Shown here piece after piece: positions 1-8,620 of a stretch of 63,450 nt of DNA; position 1 is the first letter of the stretch; each line of letters starts with the position of its first letter. Both the position numbers and the translations under genes were made by a program. The DNA is taken from NCBI GenBank assembly GCA_964473745.1, contig CAYYQE010000009.1, positions 1 through 63,450 of the forward strand. The letters run 5' to 3'. The notes beneath the pieces are model-generated. The model was not told the DNA's origin and ran no database searches. It worked only from the letters and a program-made list of their open reading frames with translations. Source of the DNA: JABJMC01 sp964473745 (lineage in GTDB: Bacteria > Patescibacteriota > Gracilibacteria > UBA1369 > UBA12473).

Positions 1-92
1 GACTAGGCCTCATTATCGCGGGGATAGCTAGCTTAGCCCTTGGATTCATCCTTCCTCATACCATCCTAAATCAAATCAAACGCAATGAATGA
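1..92 (+). CDS. C-terminal tail of a membrane protein (partial)
   Basis: The reading frame is open from the window edge (codons start at base 3) to a TGA at 90-92. The last 29 residues include a hydrophobic stretch (GLIIAGIASLALGFILP) followed by a short polar tail, so this is the final membrane helix of a protein whose body lies outside the window. Its stop overlaps the start of the next gene by 8 bases (ATGAATGA), which indicates translational coupling. Family cannot be told from this fragment. Confidence 0.6.
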   Translation, partial: LGLIIAGIASLALGFILPHTILNQIKRNE

Positions 93-462
93 AGCTTATA
101 AAAAATATCTTTTAACAATCGCCTTAACTGCGGCCATTAGCTGGTTAGCGTGGGGGATTGTTATTACCAAATTAGACCCTTATGAATCCACTGGCCTAGC
201 TCTCGGACTTTTCTTTTTAAGCTTACTTTTTGCCCTTATCGGCTCTTTTACGCTTTTGGGGTTTGGCCTAAGGCGTTGGGTTGGGAAAGATGAACTTCAT
301 GAACAACATCTTGGCGTATCACTTCGCCAAGGAGCCCTTTTAAGCCTTTGCACCATTTTGTGCATTGCTTTTTTAATGGTCGGGGTTCTTAAATGGTGGA
401 ACGGCTTATTGCTCGTCACCATTGCGGTTTTGATTGAAATGTTTATTACAAGTCGGTCGTAG
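85..462 (+). CDS. Small multi-pass membrane protein, unknown function
   Basis: This 125-residue protein is almost entirely hydrophobic, with about four predicted membrane segments (roughly residues 9-28, 37-60, 82-102 and 104-121). A charged linker after segment two (RRWVGKDELHEQH) probably faces the cytoplasm. It overlaps the preceding membrane-protein gene by 8 bases, so the two are likely co-expressed. Its 3' end overlaps the convergent signal peptidase gene by 17 bases. I do not recognise the family. Short three- or four-helix proteins of this kind are common in reduced genomes. Confidence 0.7.
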   Translation: MNEAYKKYLLTIALTAAISWLAWGIVITKLDPYESTGLALGLFFLSLLFALIGSFTLLGFGLRRWVGKDELHEQHLGVSLRQGALLSLCTILCIAFLMVGVLKWWNGLLLVTIAVLIEMFITSRS

Positions 463-1120
463 TCTCCGGATCATTCTCCACAATTCGAATTCGATCAAAT
501 GGCCACATTACAAACCAGGCTCTTCCTTGAATTTCATCAAGCGTTATATAAGGAGTAGCCCCTTCTTCAGAGCAACCAATAGTACTAAAACACCGTCTGG
601 CATCGCTGCTGGCTTTTCGATTATCTCCTAAAACAAAATATTTACCTTCCGGAATTTCAAACACTGAATTATCAGGAGAAGAAGGTTCTGTATAACCCCA
701 GTTTACTTGATTAAGATATTCAGATTCATCCAATTTAAGCCCTTCCGGATTCTCATCATTAGTTAAATAAACATAACCATCATGAATTTCAATTGTTTCG
801 CCAGGCAAGCCAATCACTCTTTTAATATAATAAGAATCTCCACTTGGCTCACTAAATACAACAACATCACCACGATCAGGTAATCCTACCTGCCATCCCA
901 AAATATTCAAATAACCTAATTTATAAATCATAATGTATTCGCCATCAGCCCGAATACAACGTCCATCAAAATTGTTAAAAGTATCGCACATCGAAGGTCC
1001 GTGAACTTGGAAGGGAGAAAAAATAAAAGTACGGATCACAATTACAAGAACAATAATCACCACTGAATTCAAAATCACATCCAGAACAAACAGCAAAAAT
1101 GATCGCAAACGAATATGCAT
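446..1120 (-). CDS. lepB: Signal peptidase I (type I, S26 family)
   Basis: This membrane serine protease removes signal peptides from exported proteins on the outer face of the cytoplasmic membrane. One N-terminal membrane segment is followed by the catalytic Ser in GPSMCDT and the general-base Lys in YYIKRVIGLPGE. The GDNR..SSDAR box completes the S26 signature. A small disulphide-capable insertion (RRCFSTIGC) sits next to that box. I chose the ATG at 1118-1120; a TTG two codons upstream (1124-1126) is in frame and would add two residues. No Shine-Dalgarno is visible. It is the only signal peptidase in the window and would process the surface protein at 44376 and the pilin at 24997. Confidence 0.93.
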   Translation of the reverse strand: MHIRLRSFLLFVLDVILNSVVIIVLVIVIRTFIFSPFQVHGPSMCDTFNNFDGRCIRADGEYIMIYKLGYLNILGWQVGLPDRGDVVVFSEPSGDSYYIKRVIGLPGETIEIHDGYVYLTNDENPEGLKLDESEYLNQVNWGYTEPSSPDNSVFEIPEGKYFVLGDNRKASSDARRCFSTIGCSEEGATPYITLDEIQGRAWFVMWPFDRIRIVENDPETTTDL

Positions 1121-1191
1121 ATTCAAAAATTAGTCGCCTGAAACATAACACAAACCTGGCGCTTAAGAAAAGGGGATGTTAAAATCACTAC

Positions 1192-1755
1192 ATGCTCGCA
1201 AATATCTTGTTTCGCGCCTACTTAAACCCAGGAGAAAAAATCCTGTACGTAGCGCATGTACATCCCTTTACAATCTATAAAAGCTTCTTAAAACATTTGT
1301 TTTTTGGATTTGCCTTGCCCGGGCTTTTTTACTTAATGATGCCGCCTTTTTGGCCAGTTTGGGCCGTCTGGGGAGGGGTAGGAGCTATTTACATGCTTCA
1401 TTTTTATTTAGATTGGTATTTTGATGCAATTTTAGTAACTACCCAAACAATTATTGATTTGGAATGGAGTGGGATTTTCAAAAGATCTGCCAGCCGCGTT
1501 GAATATCACACTATTGAAGGTGTTTCCTACGAAGTAAATGGCTTTTGGGCCACGGTATTAAATTTTGGAGACCTGGCCATCGACCGCATTGGGACGGGAT
1601 CACAGATCGGTCTAAAAGACGTTTCTTTCCCCAAAACAGCTGAACGTGAAATTCTAAGCGCCCAAAACGAATTTATGCGCAACAAAAGCTTCCGAGAACA
1701 TCAAACTCTCAAAGATTTGTTAGCCGCCATGCTACAAGATCATTCCAACAAATAA
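1192..1755 (+). CDS. Membrane protein with bacterial PH-like (bPH2/DUF304-type) domain
   Basis: The 187-residue protein has an N-terminal segment (NPGEKILYVAHVHPF), two adjacent membrane helices (about residues 33-50 and 54-73), and a soluble part beginning DAILVTTQTIIDLEWSGIF that reads like a bacterial pleckstrin-homology (YdbS/YdbT, DUF304) domain. The closing segment (AEREILSAQNEFM) is a short helix. Function of these domains is poorly known; they sit on the inner membrane face. It starts a run with the next two genes (1-base overlap, then 4-base overlap). An AT-rich TTAAAAT at about 1179-1185 could be its -10 box, leaving almost no leader. Confidence 0.7.
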   Translation: MLANILFRAYLNPGEKILYVAHVHPFTIYKSFLKHLFFGFALPGLFYLMMPPFWPVWAVWGGVGAIYMLHFYLDWYFDAILVTTQTIIDLEWSGIFKRSASRVEYHTIEGVSYEVNGFWATVLNFGDLAIDRIGTGSQIGLKDVSFPKTAEREILSAQNEFMRNKSFREHQTLKDLLAAMLQDHSNK

Positions 1756-2162
1756 TGAATACTATTTTAATTACAGCCGTAATAGTCCTTATAATTTTAT
1801 TTATAGGACTTATTTTTTGGACCCAAAGCAAACGCTCTAAATTCTCTTCACAAGATTTAAAAAGATTTAAAAAGCACTGGAATAAAATTCTTAAAGAAAC
1901 CCACAGCAATCCCAAAGGCGCAATTTTAGAAGCAGACAAACTTTTAGACGAAGCTCTTAAGCTAAAAGGGTTCCATGGTTCACTAGGAGAAAAAATGAAA
2001 AAAGCTAATTCAATTTTTTCTAATCGAAACGGAATCTGGGACGCCCACAAACTTCGCAATCGTATCGCACACGAACTTAATGTGAATATCTCCAAACAAG
2101 AAACCGAAACTGCAATCCGTCAATTCAAACAAGCCTTACGTGACTTAGGTCTTCAACTATGA
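1755..2162 (+). CDS. Membrane-anchored protein with HEPN-like RNxxxH motif
   Basis: An N-terminal membrane helix (residues 4-23, ITAVIVLIILFIGLIFW) is followed by an all-helical cytoplasmic domain of about 100 residues. Near its end lies KLRNRIAHEL, which fits the Rx4-6H signature of HEPN ribonuclease-like domains. The gene overlaps its upstream neighbour by one base and coaE by 4 bases, so it is in one operon with the PH-like protein and CoaE. HEPN assignment is by motif and helical character only. Whether it cleaves RNA or is a structural HEPN cannot be decided from sequence alone. No antitoxin-like partner is adjacent. Confidence 0.55.
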   Translation: MNTILITAVIVLIILFIGLIFWTQSKRSKFSSQDLKRFKKHWNKILKETHSNPKGAILEADKLLDEALKLKGFHGSLGEKMKKANSIFSNRNGIWDAHKLRNRIAHELNVNISKQETETAIRQFKQALRDLGLQL

Positions 2163-2737
2163 GTAAACGCTTAAAAAATCATTTCGTCCTAGGAATAACT
2201 GGGAAAATTGGAGCTGGCAAAAGTACGGTTGCCAAAATTTTAGAAAAAGAGGGGTGGGCCAAGCTAGATTGCGACGCCATTGTTCACGAATTATATCAAT
2301 CCGGGGGGCGTGGTGCTGACAAAATACAAACTTTTTTCGGAGATAAATTTATCAAAAAAGACAAGTCGGTAAATCGTCGAAAATTACTAAAAACACTCCT
2401 CAAAAACACTAAAAAATGGAACATCTTAAACCGCCTAATTCACCCTTTAATAGCCGATGAAATCGAACGAAAAATCAGAAAAATTACTTCGCCAAAAGTG
2501 GCTCTAGAAATTCAAATTTTTGATGAAAAATTGTTTGGTGATCTTATTGATAAATTATGGGTTATTCAGGCGCCAGACACTTTAAGGCACCAGCGTTTAA
2601 CCCGAGATAAAGAAGAAATTGAGGCTATTGAAGCACAGCAAGAGGCTCTCCCAAAACCCACCGGCGCCACCCATATTTCAAACAGCAGCTCTCAAGACGA
2701 TCTATTGAAGACCGTTTCAGAAATCCGTATATTATAA
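2159..2737 (+). CDS. coaE: Dephospho-CoA kinase
   Basis: CoaE phosphorylates dephospho-CoA at the 3' ribose hydroxyl, the last step of coenzyme A synthesis. The P-loop GITGKIGAGKST is at residues 13-24, followed by the DCDAIVHELY segment typical of the family. The LID-type region (APDTLRHQRLTRD) is also present. At 192 residues it is normal length. The usual VPLLFE-like motif is altered to LEIQIFDEKLFG. The ATG overlaps the stop of the preceding gene. It may use salvaged dephospho-CoA, because no other CoA gene is in this window. Confidence 0.9.
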   Translation: MSKRLKNHFVLGITGKIGAGKSTVAKILEKEGWAKLDCDAIVHELYQSGGRGADKIQTFFGDKFIKKDKSVNRRKLLKTLLKNTKKWNILNRLIHPLIADEIERKIRKITSPKVALEIQIFDEKLFGDLIDKLWVIQAPDTLRHQRLTRDKEEIEAIEAQQEALPKPTGATHISNSSSQDDLLKTVSEIRIL

Positions 2738-2742
2738 ATACT

Positions 2743-4176
2743 ATGTCCTCCTACGAAACAGTAATTGGGCTCGAAATTCACGCCCAAATGAACACTAAAT
2801 CAAAAATGTTTTGCTCCTGTAGTAATGACTCATTCGGGACAAAACCAAATATAAATGTTTGCCCAATTTGCATGGGTTTTCCCGGGATGCTCCCAGCCAC
2901 TAATAAAGAGGCTATTAAAAAGGGCATCAAAACAGCGCTAGCTTTTCGCTGCCAAATCCCGAAATTTTCTAAATTCGACCGAAAAAACTACTTTTATCCA
3001 GATTTGCCATTAGGATTTCAAATTTCTCAATTCGATGAACCAGTTTCCGAAAAGGGATATGTTGAAATTGAAACCAATGAAGGGGTTAAAAAAATTGGTA
3101 TTACCCGCGTGCACATTGAAAACGATGCCGGTAAATTAACGCACGCCTCGGGCGGCAGTCTGGTCGATTTTAACCGAGCCGGGAGTCCGTTAATGGAAAT
3201 TGTTACCGATCCAGACATGCGCTCCGCCGAAGAAGCCAAAATCTTTGCCAAAATGGTGCAAGCTATTCTGCGCACCATCGGCACATCAGAAGCAGATATG
3301 GAAAAAGGCATGATGCGTTTTGACGCCAGCATTTCTACTCGTCCAAAAGGGGAGTCCAAGCTTTATCCTCGCGCTGAAATCAAAAACCTAAATTCTTTCC
3401 GGTCACTCGAAACCGCTTTAGAATACGAAATCAAACGACAAATTAAACTATGGGAAGAAGGCAATCCTTTAGATGGAGACATTACTATTGGCTGGCTTGA
3501 TGATCAACAAAAAACAAAATTACTACGCGATAAAGAAAGCTCCGCAGATTATCGTTATTTCCCCGAACCAGATTTACCACCACTAGTTGTTAAACCCGAA
3601 GAAATTGAGGAATTAAAAAACAGCATCCCAGAATTACCTTTAGAAAAACGTCGTAAATTCATTGAAAAATATGGAATTTCCGAAGAAGAAGCTTTGTTTT
3701 TTAGCGAAGACCCAGATCTATCCATTTATTTTGAAGAAGTAGCCGAAAAAACCAAGGAGCCCCAAAAAGCAGCCTCTTTTGTCGGAACAATCTTAATCGG
3801 TCGCTTAAAAAATGAAAATAAAACATTACAAGATTGCCAAATTAGCGCCGCAGATATGATTCAACTAATTATGCTCGTAAAAGAGGGGACTATTTCCAAC
3901 AATCAAGCCAAAGGAGTTGTATTCGAGGCCATGTTCGAAACCGGCAACTCACCAGATCAAATAATCGAAGAAAAGGGGTTAAAACAGGTTAGTGATTCCA
4001 GTGCCATCGAGAAAATTATAGATCAAGTTTTAAACGAAAACCCCACTGCGGTAGAAGACTTTAAAAACGGAAAAGATAACGTTCTTGGATTCTTGATTGG
4101 ACAGGTTATGAAAGCTTCCAAGGGGCAAGCTAATCCTGGAATGGTTAACGAAATAATGCATAAAAAACTTTCTTAG
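2743..4176 (+). CDS. gatB: Asp-tRNA(Asn)/Glu-tRNA(Gln) amidotransferase subunit B
   Basis: GatB binds and activates mischarged Glu-tRNA(Gln) or Asp-tRNA(Asn) for transamidation in the GatCAB complex. The N-terminus YETVIGLEIHAQMNTKSKMFC and the zinc-type cysteines CSC..CPICMG are canonical. The DADKKRxYxYPDLP-equivalent reads KFDRKNYFYPDLP. The C-terminal YqeY-like tail domain is present, and 477 residues is full length. gatA and gatC are not in the window. It follows coaE with a 5-base gap, so it is probably co-transcribed. Confidence 0.97.
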   Translation: MSSYETVIGLEIHAQMNTKSKMFCSCSNDSFGTKPNINVCPICMGFPGMLPATNKEAIKKGIKTALAFRCQIPKFSKFDRKNYFYPDLPLGFQISQFDEPVSEKGYVEIETNEGVKKIGITRVHIENDAGKLTHASGGSLVDFNRAGSPLMEIVTDPDMRSAEEAKIFAKMVQAILRTIGTSEADMEKGMMRFDASISTRPKGESKLYPRAEIKNLNSFRSLETALEYEIKRQIKLWEEGNPLDGDITIGWLDDQQKTKLLRDKESSADYRYFPEPDLPPLVVKPEEIEELKNSIPELPLEKRRKFIEKYGISEEEALFFSEDPDLSIYFEEVAEKTKEPQKAASFVGTILIGRLKNENKTLQDCQISAADMIQLIMLVKEGTISNNQAKGVVFEAMFETGNSPDQIIEEKGLKQVSDSSAIEKIIDQVLNENPTAVEDFKNGKDNVLGFLIGQVMKASKGQANPGMVNEIMHKKLS

Positions 4177-4178
4177 GG

Positions 4179-4184
4179 TATAAT
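4179..4184 (+). promoter_or_regulatory. -10 box (TATAAT) for the gene at 4211
   Basis: A perfect TATAAT sits right after the gatB stop. Transcription would begin near 4191. The resulting leader of about 20 bases contains CCCTCC five bases before the ATG at 4211 and no Shine-Dalgarno. No good -35 is evident. Confidence 0.6.
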
Positions 4185-4210
4185 AGTAGGTGAACTTAAC
4201 CCTCCTAAAC

Positions 4211-4525
4211 ATGCTTACGGCCACCGATTTATTCTTTGTCATCTTGGCAGTTGCGATTGCCTTACTTAGTATTTTCTTCTCAATCACCCTTGTTTATGCC
4301 ATCCTTATTTTGCGCGATATCAACAAAGCCACTGATGCAATGCGTGATTCTGCGGAACGCATTCACGGCATGATTATCAAACCAATCAAAATGACGCACG
4401 AAATCCTCAAGTACGCCAAACCAGTTGTCGAGGTAGTTGAAGATCGTTTACGCCGCGAACAAGACGAACCAAAACCCAAAGCAACCCCAAAAAAGAAAAC
4501 AACTAAGAAGAAGAAAAAGTCTTAG
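4211..4525 (+). CDS. Small membrane-anchored protein with lysine-rich tail
   Basis: One strong membrane helix (about residues 5-30 of the ATG-started form) is followed by an amphipathic helical region (DINKATDAMRDSAERI) and a positively charged C-terminus rich in Lys, Pro and Thr (KPKATPKKKTTKKKKKS). The architecture resembles YtxH/DUF948-like coiled-coil membrane proteins, but I cannot name the family. A GTG at 4190 is in frame, but it lies at the predicted transcription start, so the ATG at 4211 is preferred. The last 4 bases overlap the convergent fusion gene. Confidence 0.6.
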   Translation: MLTATDLFFVILAVAIALLSIFFSITLVYAILILRDINKATDAMRDSAERIHGMIIKPIKMTHEILKYAKPVVEVVEDRLRREQDEPKPKATPKKKTTKKKKKS

Positions 4526-6021
4526 CGCTTCTTATCGCGTTTAAACATCACATGAAACGGAAAAACTAACGTCGCGTTTAGAATGCGCTTAATTCGACGT
4601 GGCTCCTGAACAATTCGATAAACCCATTCCAAACCTGATTTTTGCATCCAGGTTGGGGCCCGATGCTTTACCCCAGCCACAAAATCAAAAGCTCCACCAA
4701 CACCCATCGCTACTCGGATATTGGGGATTTTTTCTAAATTACGTAAGATCCATTTTTCTTGATTTGGAGCACCATAAGCTACAAACAACATATTTGCCTC
4801 CGAAGCATTAATCCGATCCACAATTTCGGCTTCGTCACGCGGATGAGGAGAACCAGAAAAAGCTCCTACAATCTGATCAAAACGCCATTTGTCCGCAACT
4901 CGACGGGCCACACCAGGCGCCGCTCCTAGTAAAAAAATCTTAGCCTCCATCTTATGGCTCTGATGTATCAACTTTTCCATTAAATCAGTACCAGTTACTC
5001 GTTCTGGTAATTCGCCCTTTGAGCGAATCGAAAGCAACATTAAACTTAGCACCCCATGTCCCACACGCGCTAATCGCCCCTGGTGCTTAGCTAAATTTGC
5101 CGCCCACAAAATCCCAATCCCATCGGCGATTCTAAGTGACGCTTTGTTTAAAATCTTCTTATATTTTGGATCTTTTCGCGCCTCCAAAACAATTTCTGGG
5201 TTTGGAGTAACTACCATATGCTGTTCCCCGGAACGCATAAATCTATCCACCACAGAAACCGCTTCATCACTCGTTAATTTATGAAAATCTACTCCCATTA
5301 CTGGAACTGTTCGCGTTGCCAAAAAAGGCCTAACCACAACTAAATGATTTCCAAAACGACCCTGTTTAGTGCTTTTTTCAGCAATTATTTCAAAACCCGC
5401 ATCCTGCAACAAAATAAGCAATTCTTTTAAACGAAAAGCATGTGCAAAACGCATTTTGGGATTTTTTTTGCCCCACGGAACCAGCAAATCTTTCCAAGAA
5501 TAATTTCCCCAACTAAAAATTGAACGGAAAAAAGCTCGCCCAAAATAGGGGAGTGATCTTAAACGATACAAATTCCAGACAGAAAGAAACAAAACCCCAT
5601 CTTTGGAAAGTGATTTCGAAAGTTCAGCCAAAGCTTTTAATTGCAATTCACGAGAAGGAATATGATGCAGAACAGCCACAGAAAAAACAGCGTCATAAAA
5701 ACCTTCCTTAACTGGCAAATCCAAAGCATCACCCTCTTTAAACTTAATCTTCCTCCCTTTTTGTTGTTTTTTTGCAAAATCAAGCAGTTTTTTAGAATTA
5801 TCAATTCCCAAATACGACTTAAAATCACGCTCTTCAAAAAACTTCAAAAGCCTTCCATTCCCACAACCAACATCTAAAACACGTGCATTTTCAGGTAAAA
5901 ATTCCGCAAAAAAATCCAAATCCGGCCACAATCTTTGGCGCGATCGATTAAATTCAGGGGCAATCGAATCATAAATCTTGCGAACTTCTTTGGTCAGCTT
6001 GGTTGCCGTATCTTTTTCCAT
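4522..6021 (-). CDS. SAM methyltransferase fused to WecG/TagA/CpsF-type glycosyltransferase (GT26)
   Basis: Residues 1-231 form a class I methyltransferase: SAM motif VLDVGCGNG at 48-56, post-I acidic residue in GIDNS, and VAVLHHIPS. The closest look is to Trm9/UbiE-like enzymes. Residues 238-499 form a complete GT26 domain with VTPNPEIVLEARKD, the RIADGIG segment, GTDLM, FLLGAAPGVA, FVAYGAPNQEKWI and MGVGGAFDFVAG. GT26 enzymes transfer N-acetylmannosaminuronate or ManNAc onto lipid-linked GlcNAc in teichoic acid or enterobacterial antigen synthesis. The joining of the two in one chain is unusual. It is divergent from the Elp3 gene with 36 bases between starts. Substrate is unknown, although surface-glycan assembly is the best inference. 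Confidence 0.85.
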   Translation of the reverse strand: MEKDTATKLTKEVRKIYDSIAPEFNRSRQRLWPDLDFFAEFLPENARVLDVGCGNGRLLKFFEERDFKSYLGIDNSKKLLDFAKKQQKGRKIKFKEGDALDLPVKEGFYDAVFSVAVLHHIPSRELQLKALAELSKSLSKDGVLFLSVWNLYRLRSLPYFGRAFFRSIFSWGNYSWKDLLVPWGKKNPKMRFAHAFRLKELLILLQDAGFEIIAEKSTKQGRFGNHLVVVRPFLATRTVPVMGVDFHKLTSDEAVSVVDRFMRSGEQHMVVTPNPEIVLEARKDPKYKKILNKASLRIADGIGILWAANLAKHQGRLARVGHGVLSLMLLSIRSKGELPERVTGTDLMEKLIHQSHKMEAKIFLLGAAPGVARRVADKWRFDQIVGAFSGSPHPRDEAEIVDRINASEANMLFVAYGAPNQEKWILRNLEKIPNIRVAMGVGGAFDFVAGVKHRAPTWMQKSGLEWVYRIVQEPRRIKRILNATLVFPFHVMFKRDKKR

Positions 6022-6057
6022 GCGTTAGGTTAAGAGCAACTCTATTGTAACAAAATA

Positions 6058-7638
6058 ATGACCAAAATCGACGCCCAAATTAAACAATTCATTGAAGAGG
6101 CCCAAAAAACCAATCTTCAATCTGAAGATGACATTGCTAGATTCAAAAAAGCTTTTGCCAAAAAAAAGAAAGCAAGCACGTTATCCAACTACAACATCGT
6201 AAAAACCTATCACGCCTTAGTTAAAAAAGGCGAAATTAAAGAAGATCCCAATTTCTTAAGCCTTTTTCGCAAAAGAAAAATCCGTAGCTTATCCGGCGTA
6301 AGTGTTATCACCGTACTAACAAAACCCTATTATTGCCCAGGAAAATGCGTTTTTTGTCCCACTGAAAAAGACATGCCAAAAAGCTATCTTTCCAATGAAC
6401 CAGGAGCAATGCGGGCGGTACTCAATGATTTTGATCCTACTCGCCAAATAGAAACCAGATTAAAAAGCCTTCAAAATCAGGGCCACCCGACCGACAAAAT
6501 AGAAATTATCGTACTTGGAGGTACTTTTTCAGCCTATCCTCATGCTTACCAAACCGCTTTTATTCGCAACCTGTACAACGCTCTTAACGGAACTCATTAT
6601 CGCAGTCTCCAAGCTGCCCAAAAGCATAACGAAACCGCTAAACACCGCTGTATCGCGCTTAGCTTGGAAACCAGGCCAGACCATATCACCAAAGATGAAC
6701 TCCGCCGCTTTCGGCGCCTCGGATGCACTAAATTACAGATCGGACTACAAAGTTTATATGACGATGTTTTAACGCTAAATAAACGAGGTGAAACAGTTGA
6801 GCAGGGGAGGCGCGCCGTTCAATTGGCGCGCGACGCAGGCTTTAAATTTTCCGTACACATCATGCCCAACCTCCCGGGGAGCACACCAGAACGCGACTAT
6901 GAAATGATGAAACAATTATTTGAAGATCCCGCCTACAAACCTGATTTTCTTAAACTTTATCCCTGCAGCGTTGTTCCGTATTCCGAACTCGAAAAATGGT
7001 GGAAAAGAGGGGAGTACAAACCTTATAACGACAAAACCCTTCTCAATCTTATTATTAAATGCAAAAAAACTGTTCCCGAATATTGCCGCATTGATCGTTT
7101 AGTCCGCGATATCCCTGGTGAAAGTATTTTAGCCGGGAACTTAAGCACAAATCTCCGTCAAATTATTCAAATTCAAGAAAAAAAACCCATCTGTCGTTGC
7201 ATCCGCTGTCGTGAAATTCGTAAACAAAGCGTTAATCCCAAAAACATCAAATACAAAACTCAAAAATTCACAGCGGCGAACGGCCAAGAATTCTTCCTAA
7301 CTTACGATGATGTTTCCAAGGACAAACTTCTGTCTTTACTGCGCCTCCGTCTTCCCTCCTATCTGTTTAACAACAAAAAACACTTCATCCCAGAACTCCA
7401 AAACACGGCTATTATCCGCGAAATTCACACTTATGGATTTCAGGTTGAAATTGGAAAAACAGATAAAAAAGCTTCTCAACACCTAGGTCTTGGTCACAAA
7501 TTAATCAAAAAAGCCGAAACCATTACAAAAAAAGCCGGGATTTCTAAAATCGCTGTCATTGCTTCGATTGGGACGCGCGAATACTACCGGAAATGGGGCT
7601 ATGAATTAGAAGGCACCTATATGACAAAATTGTTGTAA
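6058..7638 (+). CDS. elp3: Elp3-family radical SAM/acetyltransferase (tRNA wobble-uridine modification)
   Basis: The protein has a radical SAM domain with the Cx3Cx2C cluster (C93, C97, C100 in YYCPGKCVFCPTE) and a C-terminal GNAT domain (GLGHKLIKKAE...YYRKWGYELEG) ending at residue 526. This two-domain order is that of Elp3, which installs carboxymethyl-type groups on U34 of tRNAs in archaea and eukaryotes using acetyl-CoA and SAM. The zinc-type cysteines CRCIRCREI lie between the domains. Full length. A monomeric bacterial Elp3 without other Elongator subunits is known from a limited set of bacteria. No partner gene lies beside it. Confidence 0.92.
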   Translation: MTKIDAQIKQFIEEAQKTNLQSEDDIARFKKAFAKKKKASTLSNYNIVKTYHALVKKGEIKEDPNFLSLFRKRKIRSLSGVSVITVLTKPYYCPGKCVFCPTEKDMPKSYLSNEPGAMRAVLNDFDPTRQIETRLKSLQNQGHPTDKIEIIVLGGTFSAYPHAYQTAFIRNLYNALNGTHYRSLQAAQKHNETAKHRCIALSLETRPDHITKDELRRFRRLGCTKLQIGLQSLYDDVLTLNKRGETVEQGRRAVQLARDAGFKFSVHIMPNLPGSTPERDYEMMKQLFEDPAYKPDFLKLYPCSVVPYSELEKWWKRGEYKPYNDKTLLNLIIKCKKTVPEYCRIDRLVRDIPGESILAGNLSTNLRQIIQIQEKKPICRCIRCREIRKQSVNPKNIKYKTQKFTAANGQEFFLTYDDVSKDKLLSLLRLRLPSYLFNNKKHFIPELQNTAIIREIHTYGFQVEIGKTDKKASQHLGLGHKLIKKAETITKKAGISKIAVIASIGTREYYRKWGYELEGTYMTKLL

Positions 7639-7660
7639 AAACAAACCAAACAAACTAAAC

Positions 7661-7666
7661 TATAAT
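7661..7666 (+). promoter_or_regulatory. -10 box (TATAAT) for the gene at 7690
   Basis: A perfect TATAAT follows the elp3 stop by 22 bases. It would give a leader of about 17 bases containing ACCCCCT and no Shine-Dalgarno. A convincing -35 is not seen at 16-18 bases. Confidence 0.55.
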
Positions 7667-7689
7667 TAAAATTTTTGACCCCCTAAATT

Positions 7690-8364
7690 ATGTTTGATGG
7701 CGCTATAGAAGCTGGCAAAGAAGCCGGCAAAGATGCCGTAGAACGCATCATAGACCCGAATCAAGACGTCTGGTGGATTCCCAACTTCATAGAAGACCCC
7801 TTAGAAGAAAATTTAGGAATGCTCAGCGGAATAATGGGCACCCCAAAAGAAGATCCAGAACAAAGCCCAGATAAAGATGAGGAAGATGACGATGAAGGCC
7901 TTTTGGATACTCTAGGTAATTTATATGAAAAAGGTAAAGAAATGCTTGGGTGGGGAGACGAAGAAGAAGCTGAATCCAAGGAAGCTTATGTCGAAGCTGC
8001 CGGGGAAAAAGCCGGTTTACTCGGAGAAATAATTGAAGGAGTAGCTTTACGTTATTTCCCAGATGCGATGAAGTGGTGGGATATTGTTCGCCCCGCTTTA
8101 AACCCTATTTTAGGGAAAAGAGAAGAAATGTTTTCTTGGGAAAACGAATTTCGATGGATGACCGCTGCGGCTGGCGAAGCCACACCAGATTGGGCCCAAG
8201 GATTAGCCATGAAACCCTTTCTTGCTCAAATCAAAAAGGCTTTTCCGGAAATCGCCGAAGCCATGGAAGAAGACCCGGAAATGCCCCTCGAAAAACTACG
8301 GGAAATGCTCCAGTGGTACATTGTTTTTGAAGCTGGTCGTGGCCGACATTACACCGCGTCTTAA
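7690..8364 (+). CDS. Acidic protein of unknown function
   Basis: This 224-residue soluble protein is not recognised. A strongly acidic, probably disordered segment (about residues 55-75 and 95-105; DKDEEDDDEG, GDEEEAES) separates an N-terminal Gly/Ala-rich helix from a C-terminal helical region with several Trp residues (MKWWDIV, FSWENEFRW, TPDWAQG). No signal peptide or membrane helix is apparent. It has its own TATAAT promoter and is followed 28 bases later by another small unknown gene, probably in the same transcript. Confidence 0.6.
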   Translation: MFDGAIEAGKEAGKDAVERIIDPNQDVWWIPNFIEDPLEENLGMLSGIMGTPKEDPEQSPDKDEEDDDEGLLDTLGNLYEKGKEMLGWGDEEEAESKEAYVEAAGEKAGLLGEIIEGVALRYFPDAMKWWDIVRPALNPILGKREEMFSWENEFRWMTAAAGEATPDWAQGLAMKPFLAQIKKAFPEIAEAMEEDPEMPLEKLREMLQWYIVFEAGRGRHYTAS

Positions 8365-8392
8365 ATCTTATAAATTCTAATAACTTAATAAA

Positions 8393-8620
8393 ATGTTGCA
8401 AAAACTTCCTACTGAAAAACTCAACCGTTTCTTTTCTCTTTTAAGCTTTGTTCCCATGCCTCGGCGTGAAAAATTCATGTGGGTAAAACTCTTAAAAGAA
8501 ATGGACGAGGCTCAATTAGACAAATTAATTAAAATTCTTTCCACGCAGGCCAATAAAATGACTGACTTAGCCATTAAAGTTCTCGATCGAAGAGCGACGC
8601 AAGAAAACACTAAGTCTTAA
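8393..8620 (+). CDS. Small helical protein, unknown function
   Basis: A 75-residue charged, mostly helical protein (KLPTEKLNRFFSLL; MDEAQLDKLIKILS). No motif is recognised. It follows the acidic protein with a 28-base gap and overlaps the convergent gene at 8610 by 11 bases. Coding status is supported by regular codon structure and position in a gene-dense region rather than by homology. Confidence 0.5.
   Translation: MLQKLPTEKLNRFFSLLSFVPMPRREKFMWVKLLKEMDEAQLDKLIKILSTQANKMTDLAIKVLDRRATQENTKS

Noticed and set aside
90..2162. UGA read as glycine (code 25)
   Set aside because: TGA ends several genes at coupled overlaps and no conserved glycine positions fall on TGA.
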